Shown here in pieces: positions 33,763-41,896 of a DNA stretch of 64,000 nt. The position numbers and the translations under genes were made by a program. Source of the stretch: Mycetocola lacteus (GTDB lineage: Bacteria > Actinomycetota > Actinomycetes > Actinomycetales > Microbacteriaceae); assembly GCF_003667575.1 (NCBI RefSeq), contig NZ_RCUY01000015.1, positions 124,001-188,000 of the forward strand. The letters run 5' to 3'. Positions within the stretch are counted from its first letter, which is position 1. Each line of letters opens with the position of its first letter. Below the pieces are notes generated by a model. That model did not search any database. It was not told the DNA's origin and saw nothing but the letters and a program-made list of their open reading frames with translations.

Positions 33763-34278
33763 ATGAGTGATCGTGTTCCCCCACTGCCCGAGATCATCAC
33801 CCGGGCGCTCGACAGCCTGCGCACGGCGGGACTCCCTCCCGAGCTGCGCGCCGAGTTCGTGCCGGCACACACCCGGCTGATGATTCCGCGTCGAGCGGCG
33901 GTGATCCCGCGGGGCGAGGTGTGGCGACTGGGCAGCCTCCTGCTCGGTCCCGAGGGCGACCTCTACGAGACCGGCGAGGTGGTGCGGGCGAGTGAACCCG
34001 GCTGGCCGGGACACCAATCGGTGCTGGCCGAGCAGCGCCGGGAGTACCGCAGCGCCGCACAGCGGGCAAAGATCGCGCCGGGTACCGTGATCAACCTGGG
34101 GTGGACGCCGATCGATCAGGATCCCGAAGCCCTGGCATCCTCTTCCGGGGCGCTGTTTCTGCGTGACGGCGAGCCGCTGGTGCGCTGGGTTCCCGGCAAC
34201 GATGCGGCGGCAATTGGCCTCGGCGCGTACCTCGACGAGCGCATCGAGCTACTCGCACACGCGCACCCCCGCGACTAG
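33763..34278 (+). CDS. Hypothetical protein
   Basis: 171 residues, not recognised. No signal peptide or membrane helices. The middle contains VIPRGEVWRLGSLLLGPEGDLYETGEVVRASEPGWPG, and the C-terminal half contains PGTVINLGWTPIDQDPEA and GALFLRDGEPLVRWVPGNDAAAIGLGAYLDERIELL, which look like a compact beta-rich domain. AAGGA lies 5 nt before the ATG. Codon use matches its neighbours. It is convergent with the small gene at 34294. Confidence 0.65.
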   Translation: MSDRVPPLPEIITRALDSLRTAGLPPELRAEFVPAHTRLMIPRRAAVIPRGEVWRLGSLLLGPEGDLYETGEVVRASEPGWPGHQSVLAEQRREYRSAAQRAKIAPGTVINLGWTPIDQDPEALASSSGALFLRDGEPLVRWVPGNDAAAIGLGAYLDERIELLAHAHPRD

Positions 34279-34293
34279 TCCGTAGTTCTGCGG

Positions 34294-34533
34294 CTAGGCG
34301 TTCCGACGGCTGCGGGGTTCCGGGGGCGGCGGAACCTGCTTGGCGGCAATCACGGTCGCGAATGCCACCACCTCCATGCCGCGCTTGGTCGCGATGGCCA
34401 CCGCGCTCTCATCCGAGCGCAGGAACCAGCCCAGGGCGTCGGTTGCACTGCCGTCGGGCAGGCGATAGCGCACCACGATCCGGTCGCCCTCCTTCACCGT
34501 GCGCAGGAACTCGATGGCCTCGCCGCCGATCAT
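34294..34533 (-). CDS. Small hypothetical protein coupled to the TetR gene by a duplicated start region
   Basis: 79 residues: MIGGEAIEFLRTVKEGDRIVVRYRLPDGS..., with an SH3-like beta pattern (GDRIVVRY, AVAIATKRGMEVVAFATVIAAKQV). No known family recognised. Its start codon overlaps, as ATGA, the stop of a 21-residue ORF, which in turn overlaps the stop of the TetR gene; translation is thus probably re-initiated along the chain. The start region is one copy of a 62-bp tandem duplication. Confidence 0.65.
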   Translation of the reverse strand: MIGGEAIEFLRTVKEGDRIVVRYRLPDGSATDALGWFLRSDESAVAIATKRGMEVVAFATVIAAKQVPPPPEPRSRRNA

Positions 34534-34624
34534 GCGGTACCTCCCAACCGACCCGGCCACTCGCGCAGGAACTCGACCACCGTGCCGCCGATCATGCGGT
34601 ACCTCCCAACCGGCCCAGCCATTC
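34501..34624. repeat. 62-bp tandem duplication at a gene junction
   Basis: Copies at 34501-34562 and 34563-34624 agree at about 54 of 62 positions, and GCGCAG begins again at 34625. Each copy carries, on the minus strand, the end of the TetR frame and the beginning of the MIGG frame. Because 62 is not a multiple of three, the duplication joins the two frames into an extra small ORF. Confidence 0.9.
34530..34595 (-). CDS. 21-residue ORF created by tandem duplication
   Basis: Starts MIGGTVVEFLREW, like the start of the downstream gene (MIGGEAIEFLRT), and ends GRLGGTA, like the end of the TetR protein. Both its start and its stop sit in ATGA overlaps, so ribosomes leaving tetR could translate it and pass on to the next gene. 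Whether the peptide has a role or only keeps translational coupling is unknown. Confidence 0.45.
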   Translation of the reverse strand: MIGGTVVEFLREWPGRLGGTA

Positions 34625-35290
34625 GCGCAGCAGGGCCGTTTCGGCGACGGTGAAGGCGGCGGCGTCCACGCGCTCGTCGGTTCCGTGCTCCAGGGCGCTG
34701 GCGAGGGTGGTGGCGGCACTGGCCACGGCCGAGGTGCCCGGTGCCGCGGCATCGGTGAAGATCCCGGCGAGGGTCACGTCCCGAACGGTGTCGGAGATCA
34801 AGGGGTCCGGGTGCAGCTCGGGACGGGTGACCAGGGCGAGGGCGATACCGGTGTTGGCGGCCATGATCGTGCGGGTCGCCCGGTCGGCGTCGATGCGCAA
34901 CCGGCCGGCGGCACCGGCACGCACCACGAGGGCACCGAGCAGGTCGTAGGCCTCGGCGAGCGCGCCGCCCGGGGCATCGGCCCCACCCTGGAAGGTCAGT
35001 CGGTAGAGGGCCGGGTGGGCCAGGGCAAACGCGGTGTGGCGGTCCCAGCCCTCGCGCACGTCGGCCACCGGGTCCTCCCCCGGTACCGCTGCCCGCTTCC
35101 CACCGAGGTAGGACTCGAACGCGGCGTCGATGGTGGCGCGAATCAGGCCGTCCTTGTCCCCAAACAGGCGATACAGGGTCGGCTGTTGCACCCCCGCGGC
35201 CTCGGCCACGGCGCGCGTGGAGACCTCGCCGGTGGGTGAGTCGGCGAGCAGGCGCGCGGTCACCTCGATGATGCGTTCACGATGATCCAT
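34592..35290 (-). CDS. TetR-family transcriptional regulator
   Basis: 232 residues. Helix-turn-helix: RERIIEVTARLLADSPTGEVSTRAVAEAAGVQQPTLYRLFGDKDGLIRA. The C-terminal domain (about 65-232) has the TetR_C-type alpha-helical pattern. An inverted repeat at 35290-35312 begins at its start codon, so it probably represses itself. Its own 3' end lies in a 62-bp duplication. The neighbouring HAD/SMP-30 pair lies upstream on the same strand but is separated by the operator. Confidence 0.88.
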   Translation of the reverse strand: MDHRERIIEVTARLLADSPTGEVSTRAVAEAAGVQQPTLYRLFGDKDGLIRATIDAAFESYLGGKRAAVPGEDPVADVREGWDRHTAFALAHPALYRLTFQGGADAPGGALAEAYDLLGALVVRAGAAGRLRIDADRATRTIMAANTGIALALVTRPELHPDPLISDTVRDVTLAGIFTDAAAPGTSAVASAATTLASALEHGTDERVDAAAFTVAETALLREWLGRLGGTA

Positions 35291-35312
35291 GAATCAACGC
35301 TAACACGATTCA
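35290..35312. promoter_or_regulatory. Inverted repeat at the TetR start, probable operator
   Basis: TGAATC (35290-35295) and GATTCA (35307-35312) are perfect 6-bp arms separated by 11 bp. The position, at the start codon of the TetR gene, fits autorepression. Confidence 0.5.
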
Positions 35313-35332
35313 CGGATCAATGAAATACGCGG

Positions 35333-35998
35333 TTAGCCCTGGGGCAGCAGGATGCGGAAACCGGTGCGATCCCCATCCACCCGCACCCCGCGCAGATCCG
35401 GCAACACCGCGTGAGCGAGCGGCGTCAGCAGGGTGCGTTCAGAGGCGATCGAGGAGGTGGCCAGGGTCACGCAGCCCGCCCCCACGGCCGCGCGCACTCC
35501 GGCCTCGGCATCCTCCACCGCGAAGCAGGTGGCCGGGTCCAGGCCCAGCCGGGCGGCCCCGGTTGCAAAGGGTTCGGGATCGGGCTTGCCACGCGTCACG
35601 TCACGGGCGGTCACCATCGTGTCCGGGACCGGGATGCCCGCGGCGTTCAGCCGGGCGAGGGCCACCGGATAGGTGGCCGAGGTCACCACGGTCCAGGGGA
35701 TATCGCCCAGCTGCGCGATGAAGTCGTGGACCCCGGGCCGCGGGGTGATCGGCGCATCCGGCCGAGTTTCCCACCATTCCAGCCGGTCGAAGGCGTAGTC
35801 AAAGCGCTCGGGCGGGGCAAACTCGGCGATGATGTCGCGGGCCGGGCGTCCGTGACGGCGCTCGAGCGGCGGCGTCTCCACGCCGAGGTCCCGAGCCCAG
35901 CTGGACCAGGCGAACTCGATGAACTCGGTGGAATCCACCAGGGTGCCATCCATATCGAAGAGGACCCCGAGCAGCGGGGTTTCGTTTAGCGCGCCCAT
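35333..35998 (-). CDS. HAD-superfamily sugar-phosphate phosphatase-like hydrolase
   Basis: 221 residues, HAD subfamily IA. Motif I LFDMDGTLVDST with nucleophile and acid Asp, motif II TVVTSAT, motif III Lys in VTRGKPDPEPF and motif IV CFAVEDAEAGVRAAVGAG. The cap is the small helical type seen in beta-phosphoglucomutase and sugar- or glycerol-phosphate phosphatases. It begins 3 nt after the SMP-30 gene's stop codon, so the two form an operon; a sugar-acid or sugar-phosphate task is likely. Confidence 0.88.
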   Translation of the reverse strand: MGALNETPLLGVLFDMDGTLVDSTEFIEFAWSSWARDLGVETPPLERRHGRPARDIIAEFAPPERFDYAFDRLEWWETRPDAPITPRPGVHDFIAQLGDIPWTVVTSATYPVALARLNAAGIPVPDTMVTARDVTRGKPDPEPFATGAARLGLDPATCFAVEDAEAGVRAAVGAGCVTLATSSIASERTLLTPLAHAVLPDLRGVRVDGDRTGFRILLPQG

Positions 35999-36001
35999 GC
36001 C

Positions 36002-36856
36002 CTAACCCGCAAACGGGGTGACGGGGCGACCCGGGATCGCGACGGTCGCCGCAAACACCGATCCGGCCAGCGGCTCCTCATGCGGCTCCAGGAACTCCCG
36101 CGAGGTGGTGATGTAGAGGGTGCGCAGGTCCTCGCCGCCGAAGGTGCAGGAGGTGACCTTGCTCACCGGCAGGTCAATCGTGTCGGTCAGCACCCCGTGG
36201 CGGTCATACCGGCGCACGCCCGAGCCGCCGTAGAGGGCGAGCCAGACGCCGTCCTCGGCATCCACGCACAGCCCATCCGGCCCGCCGATGCCCTCGGGCA
36301 GGGTCACGAAGGGGCGACGATTAGTGGGGACGCCGTCCGCGTAGTCGAAGACGTCGATGCGGCGGGTGGGGGTGTCCACGTAGTACATCAGGGAACCATC
36401 CGCGGTGAATCCCATACCGTTGGAAATGGTTACGCCGTCAAAGAGCGGGGTGATCTCGCGGGTCGCGCTGAAGCCAAACACCTCGGCGGTTCCGGGAACC
36501 TGGTCGTAGCCCATCGTGCCCACAAAGAGGTTGCCCTCGGGGGTCGTGCTGCCCTCGTTGAAGCGGTGCGAGGCACCCTGCCACACCGGATCCGAGATCC
36601 ACTCCTGGCCATCCTCGTTCCAGAGCGCAAACTCGCGCTCGGTCACCACCAGGAAGCCGCCGTTTTCGCGGGGACGGATCATCGCGGCCACCGAGGACCC
36701 GGTGTCCAGGCGGTCCACCCGGCCGGTGCGGGCATCGAGGCTGAGGATGTCTCCGGCGAGCATGTCCACCCAGCGCAGTCCACCCCAGGCGGGCGACCAC
36801 ACGGCACCCTCCCCGTGATAGGCGATCGGATCGGTAACCTGCTCGGCCTGCGTCAT
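36002..36856 (-). CDS. SMP-30/gluconolactonase-family hydrolase
   Basis: 284 residues from ATG 36856. Six-bladed beta-propeller lactonase: metal-site Glu in YHGEGAVWSP, Asn/Asp in RFNEGSTTPEGNLFVGTMGY, GVTISNGMGFTADGSLMYYVDTPTRRIDVF and GGPDGLCVDAEDGVWLALYGGSGV. These are the calcium or zinc ligands of the family. It probably opens an aldonolactone; the coupled HAD gene may act on a related sugar phosphate. An upstream in-frame extension to 37009 lacks conservation. Confidence 0.9.
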   Translation of the reverse strand: MTQAEQVTDPIAYHGEGAVWSPAWGGLRWVDMLAGDILSLDARTGRVDRLDTGSSVAAMIRPRENGGFLVVTEREFALWNEDGQEWISDPVWQGASHRFNEGSTTPEGNLFVGTMGYDQVPGTAEVFGFSATREITPLFDGVTISNGMGFTADGSLMYYVDTPTRRIDVFDYADGVPTNRRPFVTLPEGIGGPDGLCVDAEDGVWLALYGGSGVRRYDRHGVLTDTIDLPVSKVTSCTFGGEDLRTLYITTSREFLEPHEEPLAGSVFAATVAIPGRPVTPFAG

Positions 36857-37029
36857 CGAAGAACCATCCCTGCTGTCGGGGCGCGGCCGGAGGTCGCACA
36901 CGCCTGGAACCGAGTCTAGCCGGGAGGCCCGACCACGCTCCAGGGGGAGGCGGCGTGGCCGGGCACACGGATTCCGCCCGGGCAGCAACCGAGACCCCGG
37001 GGGGGTCACGGCGTGCCCGGGCGTCCTCG

Positions 37030-37818
37030 CTACTCGCTCTCGGCGCGGTGGATTCCCAGGTCCACGCGGCCGGGGACGAACTCGTCGCGCAGCACGCGCG
37101 CGGGTCGGTACTGACCGCTCTTGCGGGTGCGGTAGGGCACCGGCGCCTCCTCGTACACGCCGGCCAGGCGCTCGGTCAGGCGGGTGATCTCCCGTGCCGA
37201 GCTCTCGGCGGTGGTGTCATCGGCCTGGTCGATCAGGTGGATCGGCAGGGTCGACATGCCGGTGTAGAACAGGGTGCCGTGGGTCAGGCCGAACAGCAGC
37301 GTGTCGATGTCCCCGGAGATGCCGCGCGGGCCCAGCGCCGTGGCGTGCTCCCCCGCGGTGACCACGATCAGCGCGCGCTTGCCCGCCATCAGGCCGTCGC
37401 CGTAGCGCAGGCTACCGCCGGTTTCGGGATCCTCGATGTCGAACGCGAAGCCCGAGGCAAACACCCGGTCCATCCATCCCTTGAGCATCGCCGGAACCGC
37501 GTACCACCACAGCGGGAACTGGATCACGATCAGGTCGGCGGCCAGGAGCTTGTTCTGCTCGGCGAGGACGTCGGCGGGAACCTCGCCGTCGGCACGGGCC
37601 GAAACCCAGCGGGTCATGAAGGGGTCGTCATCGTGGGCGTGGCTGCCGAAGTCGGCGCTGGTGAGCAGCGGGTCAAAACCCATCGCATAGAGGTCGCTGG
37701 TTTCCACGGTGTGGGTTTTTTCCAGCTCGGCCCGGCCGGCGTCAAAGAGGTCGCGGTTGAAGGACTTCGCCTCGGGGTGGGCGTAAATCCAGAGGGCTTG
37801 TGGCTGAGTTTTTGTCAT
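37030..37818 (-). CDS. NAD(P)H:quinone oxidoreductase, flavodoxin-like fold
   Basis: 262 residues. Two-electron reduction of quinones with FAD/FMN. N-terminal IYAHPEAKSFNRDLFDAG is the flavin phosphate loop, followed by ADLIVIQFPLWWYAVPAMLKGWMDRVFASGFAFD and LIVVTAGEHATALGPRG, as in the NQO1/MdaB family. It is divergent from an HxlR gene with a palindrome between, which is the usual pairing of quinone reductases with redox-sensing HxlR repressors (QorR, YodB). Confidence 0.9.
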   Translation of the reverse strand: MTKTQPQALWIYAHPEAKSFNRDLFDAGRAELEKTHTVETSDLYAMGFDPLLTSADFGSHAHDDDPFMTRWVSARADGEVPADVLAEQNKLLAADLIVIQFPLWWYAVPAMLKGWMDRVFASGFAFDIEDPETGGSLRYGDGLMAGKRALIVVTAGEHATALGPRGISGDIDTLLFGLTHGTLFYTGMSTLPIHLIDQADDTTAESSAREITRLTERLAGVYEEAPVPYRTRKSGQYRPARVLRDEFVPGRVDLGIHRAESE

Positions 37819-37834
37819 GAGACGATTCCAACAG

Positions 37835-37864
37835 GTGCATTCAATTTTGGGAAGTATGCACTTC
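37835..37864. promoter_or_regulatory. Probable HxlR operator
   Basis: GAAGT-ATGC-ACTTC (37851-37864) is a perfect 5+5 palindrome; GTGCAT (37835-37840) and ATGCAC (37856-37861) form another pair overlapping it. It sits between the divergent quinone reductase and HxlR genes. Confidence 0.55.
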
Positions 37865-37896
37865 TCTGTCAGCTACTAACCGTTGGGATAGTGTCA

Positions 37897-38250
37897 ATGC
37901 GTACAAGCACCGCCGAAGCCATGGAAATCTGCTCGGTCGAGGTCACCGTGAGCCTGCTCGGCGGCTGCTGGAAGCTCACCATCATTCAGAAGCTGCTCGA
38001 GGGCACGCTGCGTTTTGGCGAGCTGCGCCGCGAGGTCGGCTACGTCACCGACCGGGTCCTCACCCGCCAGCTGCGCGAGCTTGAGGCGGACGGGATCATC
38101 CACCGCGAGGTGTACCCGCAGGTGCCGCCGAAGGTTGAGTACTCGCTGACTCCGCTGGGTGAATCGCTGCGCGAGATGGTCGCGATGATGGACGCGTGGG
38201 GTCAGCACTGGGCGAAGGAGCAGGGTGCGGTTGCGGCGGTTCCCGCCTAA
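37897..38250 (+). CDS. HxlR-family transcriptional regulator (QorR/YodB-like)
   Basis: 117 residues from ATG 37897; GTG 37891 is also in frame. Winged helix: VTVSLLGGCWKLTIIQKLLEGTLRFGELRREV...TDRVLTRQLRELEADGIIHREVYPQVPPKVEYSLTPLGESL, the HxlR hallmark. A Cys near residue 12 (MEICSVE) matches the position of the redox-sensing N-terminal Cys in QorR- and YodB-type proteins. It probably derepresses the divergent quinone reductase under electrophile or quinone stress (inference). Confidence 0.92.
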   Translation: MRTSTAEAMEICSVEVTVSLLGGCWKLTIIQKLLEGTLRFGELRREVGYVTDRVLTRQLRELEADGIIHREVYPQVPPKVEYSLTPLGESLREMVAMMDAWGQHWAKEQGAVAAVPA

Positions 38251-38253
38251 CCA

Positions 38254-38283
38254 CAAACGGCCGGTGCATGCACCGGCCGTTTG
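38254..38283. terminator. 30-bp palindrome, terminator between convergent genes
   Basis: The 30 bp are self-complementary throughout, with A-rich left and T-rich right ends (CAAACGG...CCGTTTG), so it can terminate in both directions for the HxlR gene and the convergent kinase gene. Confidence 0.8.
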
Positions 38284-38295
38284 TTCACACGCGTT

Positions 38296-39201
38296 CTAGC
38301 CGCGCAGCTCCGCCGTGCGCGGCGGGTTGGCCCCGGCGCGGGAGACGGTGATCGCCGCGGCGGTCAGCGCATCCTGGGCGATCAGATCCAAGGTCTCGGA
38401 ATCGAGCGACCCGGCGCGCACCGATGCTCCGGCATCCAGGCGCAGGATCGCCGCGAGCATCGCGGCCATAAACGAGTCGCCGGCGCCGATGGTGTCGGCC
38501 ACGCTGACCCGCGGGGCCTTGGCCTCGGTGTGCACCCCGCCGGTGAACAGCAGGCAGCCCTCGCCGCCGCGGGTCATCGCGGTCAGGCCCGCGCCGAAGG
38601 AGGCGAGGTGCGCGAGCACCTGCTCCTGGGTCAGCTCGGGGTAGAGCCAGGCGGCATCCTCATCGCTGAGCTTGATGACGTCCGCCAGCGCGGCGATCCG
38701 CTCGGTACGCGCCCGCACGTCTTCGCGGTCGGGCACGATCATCGGACGCACGTTGGGGTCAAAGCTGATCAGCGCATGCGAGCGGGCGGCGGCGAGCATC
38801 GACTCCACCACGTCCGCGCCGGGGGCGAGGAACGCGGCGATCGAGCCCGTGTGCACCAGGGTCACCTCCGCCGGGACCTCGATCGAGGCCAGCTCGCCGG
38901 TGATCTCAAACGTGTAGGTCGCCGCTCCGGTCTCGTCCAGGTTCGCCTGGGCGGTCGCGGTGGGGGCGTCGGTCACGGACTCGGCGCTCAGCTCGACATC
39001 GCTCTCGGCGAGGTGGGCGGTGATCGCGGCACCCCGCTCATCCTTGCCAAAATGGGTGTGCAGGGTCGTGGGCACGTCGAGCCGAGACAGGCCGATCGCC
39101 ACGTTCAGCGGGCTCCCGCCGGGGTGTTCGGCGGTGCCGTTCGGTCCCGAAACGATGTCGGTCAGGGCCTCGCCGATCACAAATGCGCGGGGGTTACTCA
39201 T
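38296..39201 (-). CDS. PfkB-family carbohydrate kinase, probable fructokinase
   Basis: 301 residues. PfkB motifs: GGSPLNVAIGLSRLD near the N terminus, and VSVADTIGAGDSFMAAMLAAIL with the catalytic Asp of DTxGAGD. Sugar specificity cannot be read with certainty, but its gene follows a mannitol-type dehydrogenase on the same strand (46 nt apart), so fructose to fructose-6-phosphate is the natural reading: mannitol to fructose by the dehydrogenase, then phosphorylation. Confidence 0.88.
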   Translation of the reverse strand: MSNPRAFVIGEALTDIVSGPNGTAEHPGGSPLNVAIGLSRLDVPTTLHTHFGKDERGAAITAHLAESDVELSAESVTDAPTATAQANLDETGAATYTFEITGELASIEVPAEVTLVHTGSIAAFLAPGADVVESMLAAARSHALISFDPNVRPMIVPDREDVRARTERIAALADVIKLSDEDAAWLYPELTQEQVLAHLASFGAGLTAMTRGGEGCLLFTGGVHTEAKAPRVSVADTIGAGDSFMAAMLAAILRLDAGASVRAGSLDSETLDLIAQDALTAAAITVSRAGANPPRTAELRG

Positions 39202-39247
39202 GCGGTTTCTCCTTTGACAACCAGTGTCTTCAGGCTAGTGGATCGAC

Positions 39248-40729
39248 TCACTCAGCCGAACCGTTCAGTGCGTCCAGGGTCGCCGCGGCACCGTCCCGGC
39301 GCAGGGCCTCCAGGGTCGCCAGATACGGGGTGACAAAGGCGTCGTGGGTCGCGATGTCGCCGAAGACCGGGGCGTACTCGATGATCGCGCGCGGCTCGGC
39401 TTCCAGCTTGGCCGCCAGGGCGGTGAGGTTGTGCTCGATCTCGGTCTGCGCGGGCTGGGCGTGACCGTCGCGCTCAAGCTGGAAGACCCAGCTGGCCACC
39501 AGGGCGGCACCGAAGGTGACGTCGCGTCCGGCGGCGATGTTATCCACGATGGTGGGCAGCACAAAGGTCGGGATCCGCGAGCCGGCATCGGTCGCCAGAC
39601 GGTTCAAGGTGTCCGCAATGGCCGGGTTGGTGAAGCGCTCAAACAGCGTGTTCACATAGTCGTCGAGGTCGATCCCGGGCACCGGGTCCAGGGTCGGCCG
39701 CGACTCGGCCAGGAAGCGGTGCAGGAACGCGACGATGCGCGGATCCGTGGTGGCCTCGTGGGCGAAGGTGTGCCCCAGCAGCAGGCCAAAGTATGCCATG
39801 CCCTGGTGGCTGGCGTTGAGCAGGCGCAGCTTCATCTTCTCGTAGGGAGCAACGTCGGAAACCAGCTGCACCCCGACCTTTTCCAGCGCCGGACGACCGG
39901 CGGTGAAGTGGTCCTCCAGGACCCACTGCACAAACGGCTCGGCCACAACCGGCCAGGCGTCCTCGACGCCGAAGGTGTCGCGCACCAGGGCGCGGTCGGC
40001 GTCGGTGGTGACCGGGGTAATCCGGTCCACCATCGAGCTGGGGAATGCCACGTTCTCGGCGATCCAGGCGGCCAGCTCGGGATCCCGGCGGCGCGCAGCC
40101 TCAAGGATCACGCCGCGAGCGACCTCGCCGTTGCCGGGCAGGTTGTCACAGCTCATCACGGTGAACGGAACGGTGCCGGCGGCGCGGCGACGGGCGAGCC
40201 CGGTGACGATCAGATCGAACACACCGAGCGGGTTCTCGGTGCCCTCTTCGGGCAGGCGGTAGCCGCCCTCGGTCACGGTGAGCGAGACGATGCGGGTGGT
40301 CTCGGCGGTCAGCTCGGCCAGCACGGCCTCACGGTCATCGGGGGCAAAGCGGTAGTCGTGAATCGAGCCGATGACACGGGCATCCAGCTCCCCGGTGCCG
40401 GACTTCAGCACCAGCGTAAAGAGCGAGTCCTGGGCGGCCAGCACGTCGCGCATGCGGGCGTCCCCGGGCATCACACCCACACCGCAGATGCCCCACTCGT
40501 TGCCCTCGCCGAGGGCCAGCAGACGATCCAGGAACATGGCCTGGTGGGCGCGGTGGAAGTTCCCCAGGCCGAAGTGCACGATGCCGGTGCGGATGCCTGC
40601 GCGGTCGTAGCGGGGCAGTTCCACCGGGGCTGATCCGGACGCGGTCACCGCGGGGGTTTCGGCGGGCTTGGCATCGGCGGCTGCGTGTACCAGCGTGGCA
40701 ATGGGCACGGGAATCGGCTGGGTGGTCAT
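39248..40729 (-). CDS. Long-chain polyol dehydrogenase (mannitol 2-dehydrogenase/fructuronate reductase family)
   Basis: 493 residues from ATG 40729, with AAAGGAG 7 nt upstream. NAD-binding GIVHFGLGNFHRAHQAMFLDRLL, then LTVTEGGYRL, VMSCDNLPGNG and the catalytic helix YEKMKLRLLNASHQGMAYFG with the Lys-Asn-His set of polyol-specific long-chain dehydrogenases. It oxidises mannitol (or a related polyol) to fructose, or reduces a uronate. The kinase downstream and the DeoR repressor upstream favour the polyol role. Confidence 0.9.
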   Translation of the reverse strand: MTTQPIPVPIATLVHAAADAKPAETPAVTASGSAPVELPRYDRAGIRTGIVHFGLGNFHRAHQAMFLDRLLALGEGNEWGICGVGVMPGDARMRDVLAAQDSLFTLVLKSGTGELDARVIGSIHDYRFAPDDREAVLAELTAETTRIVSLTVTEGGYRLPEEGTENPLGVFDLIVTGLARRRAAGTVPFTVMSCDNLPGNGEVARGVILEAARRRDPELAAWIAENVAFPSSMVDRITPVTTDADRALVRDTFGVEDAWPVVAEPFVQWVLEDHFTAGRPALEKVGVQLVSDVAPYEKMKLRLLNASHQGMAYFGLLLGHTFAHEATTDPRIVAFLHRFLAESRPTLDPVPGIDLDDYVNTLFERFTNPAIADTLNRLATDAGSRIPTFVLPTIVDNIAAGRDVTFGAALVASWVFQLERDGHAQPAQTEIEHNLTALAAKLEAEPRAIIEYAPVFGDIATHDAFVTPYLATLEALRRDGAAATLDALNGSAE

Positions 40730-40826
40730 CGGTCTGCTCCTTTGGGGACTCACGGGGCGTGTTCACCCGTTCCCCCAGACTTTCACGCGACACGGGATGC
40801 GATCCACCGATTGAATGGTGGGTTTG

Positions 40827-40919
40827 TGACCGATGTGTGTGCACCCAGATCCGTGTATTTCGGGGCTCTGTGGGATGTGACCGGTCCCAACTTGACCGGT
40901 TGCACCCGAGCGGTGACCG
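40827..40919. promoter_or_regulatory. Four TGACCG repeats between dehydrogenase and DeoR genes
   Basis: TGACCG occurs at 40827, 40878, 40893 and 40914, three of them as GTGACCG, in the 250-bp gap between the dehydrogenase start and the stop codon of the DeoR gene. Direct-repeat operators are usual for DeoR-type repressors, so these are candidate sites. No convincing promoter hexamers were picked out. Confidence 0.35.
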
Positions 40920-40981
40920 TTGTGCGCGGTGGCCGACGGAGACGACCGCCGCCCGCCCGCAACCGGGATCACCCGGCGGGG

Positions 40982-41767
40982 TTAGACCCGGACGATCCGC
41001 GCCCCACGCTCGGCATATTCGCGGGCGATCGAAGCCGAGAGCGCCTGTCCGGTGATCATGGTTTCGAAGTCGGTGACGTTGGCGAAGCGCACAAAACTGG
41101 TGCGTCCGAACTTGTTGTGGTCACCCACGAACAGCCGTCGCGCGCTCACCCTGACCGCGGTTTCCTTCACCGCAGCCACCGCCGGATCCGGGGTGGTCAG
41201 CAGGCCGTCCACCGAGACGCCGTTGGCACCGAGGATCGCCAGGTCGGGGACAAAGCCCTCCAGCGCCCGGGTTGCCCAAAAGTCCACCGCGCCGAGGGTT
41301 GCCGGGCGGATCCGCCCGCCGAGCATGATGACCTCGATTCGCGGCCGATTGGCCAGGCGTAGCACCGCGGGAATCGAGGCGGTGATCACCGTGAGTGGGC
41401 GATCATCGGGCAGGGATTCGGCCACCAGTGCGGGCAGGAACCCCTCGTCCAGGAATAGCGTGCGCGCCTGCGCCAGGCGACCGGCGGCGGCCTGGGCGAT
41501 GCGCACCTTCTCGGCGGTGTGGTTGGTCTCGCGGAACGCGATCGGGGTTTCCACCGCGCCGCTCTCCACCATCCGGATCACGCCGTAGCGGCGCTCGACC
41601 CGGCGCTCACGCTCAAGCTCGCGCAGGTCGCGGCGAATGGTTTCCGGGGACACCTCAAAGGTTTCGGGCAGCTCGGCGACGGCGAGACTACCGCGCTCGC
41701 GCAGCAGCGTCACGATGGCGTCGCGGCGCTCGCGCGCGCCCTGCTGGTTGCGTGCCACATCCGGCAT
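40982..41767 (-). CDS. DeoR/GlpR-family repressor
   Basis: 261 residues. Helix-turn-helix RRDAIVTLLRERGSLAVAELPETFEVSPETIRRDLRELERERRVERRYG; effector domain with ARTLFLDEGFLPALVAESLPDDRPLTVITASIPAV and MLGGRIRPATLGAVDFWATRAL. The usual DxGTT sugar-phosphate motif appears altered (LDEGFLP), which could shift its ligand. It probably controls the polyol/fructose genes just downstream on the same strand. Confidence 0.9.
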   Translation of the reverse strand: MPDVARNQQGARERRDAIVTLLRERGSLAVAELPETFEVSPETIRRDLRELERERRVERRYGVIRMVESGAVETPIAFRETNHTAEKVRIAQAAAGRLAQARTLFLDEGFLPALVAESLPDDRPLTVITASIPAVLRLANRPRIEVIMLGGRIRPATLGAVDFWATRALEGFVPDLAILGANGVSVDGLLTTPDPAVAAVKETAVRVSARRLFVGDHNKFGRTSFVRFANVTDFETMITGQALSASIAREYAERGARIVRV

Positions 41768-41896
41768 CGGGCCCTCTTTCCTCCCGCGTTCCTCGCCGAG
41801 CGGAATCCCGCACGGTGCATTCAGCCTACCCGGGCCACCCCGCGGGCCACCCCGTCCGGGGCCGTGGCGATCCCCCCGATCCCACGGCCTCGCCGG

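Noticed and set aside
36856-37009. 51-residue N-terminal extension of the SMP-30 protein
   Set aside because: Low-complexity Arg/Pro residues with no conservation; ATG 36856 begins next to the conserved propeller start.
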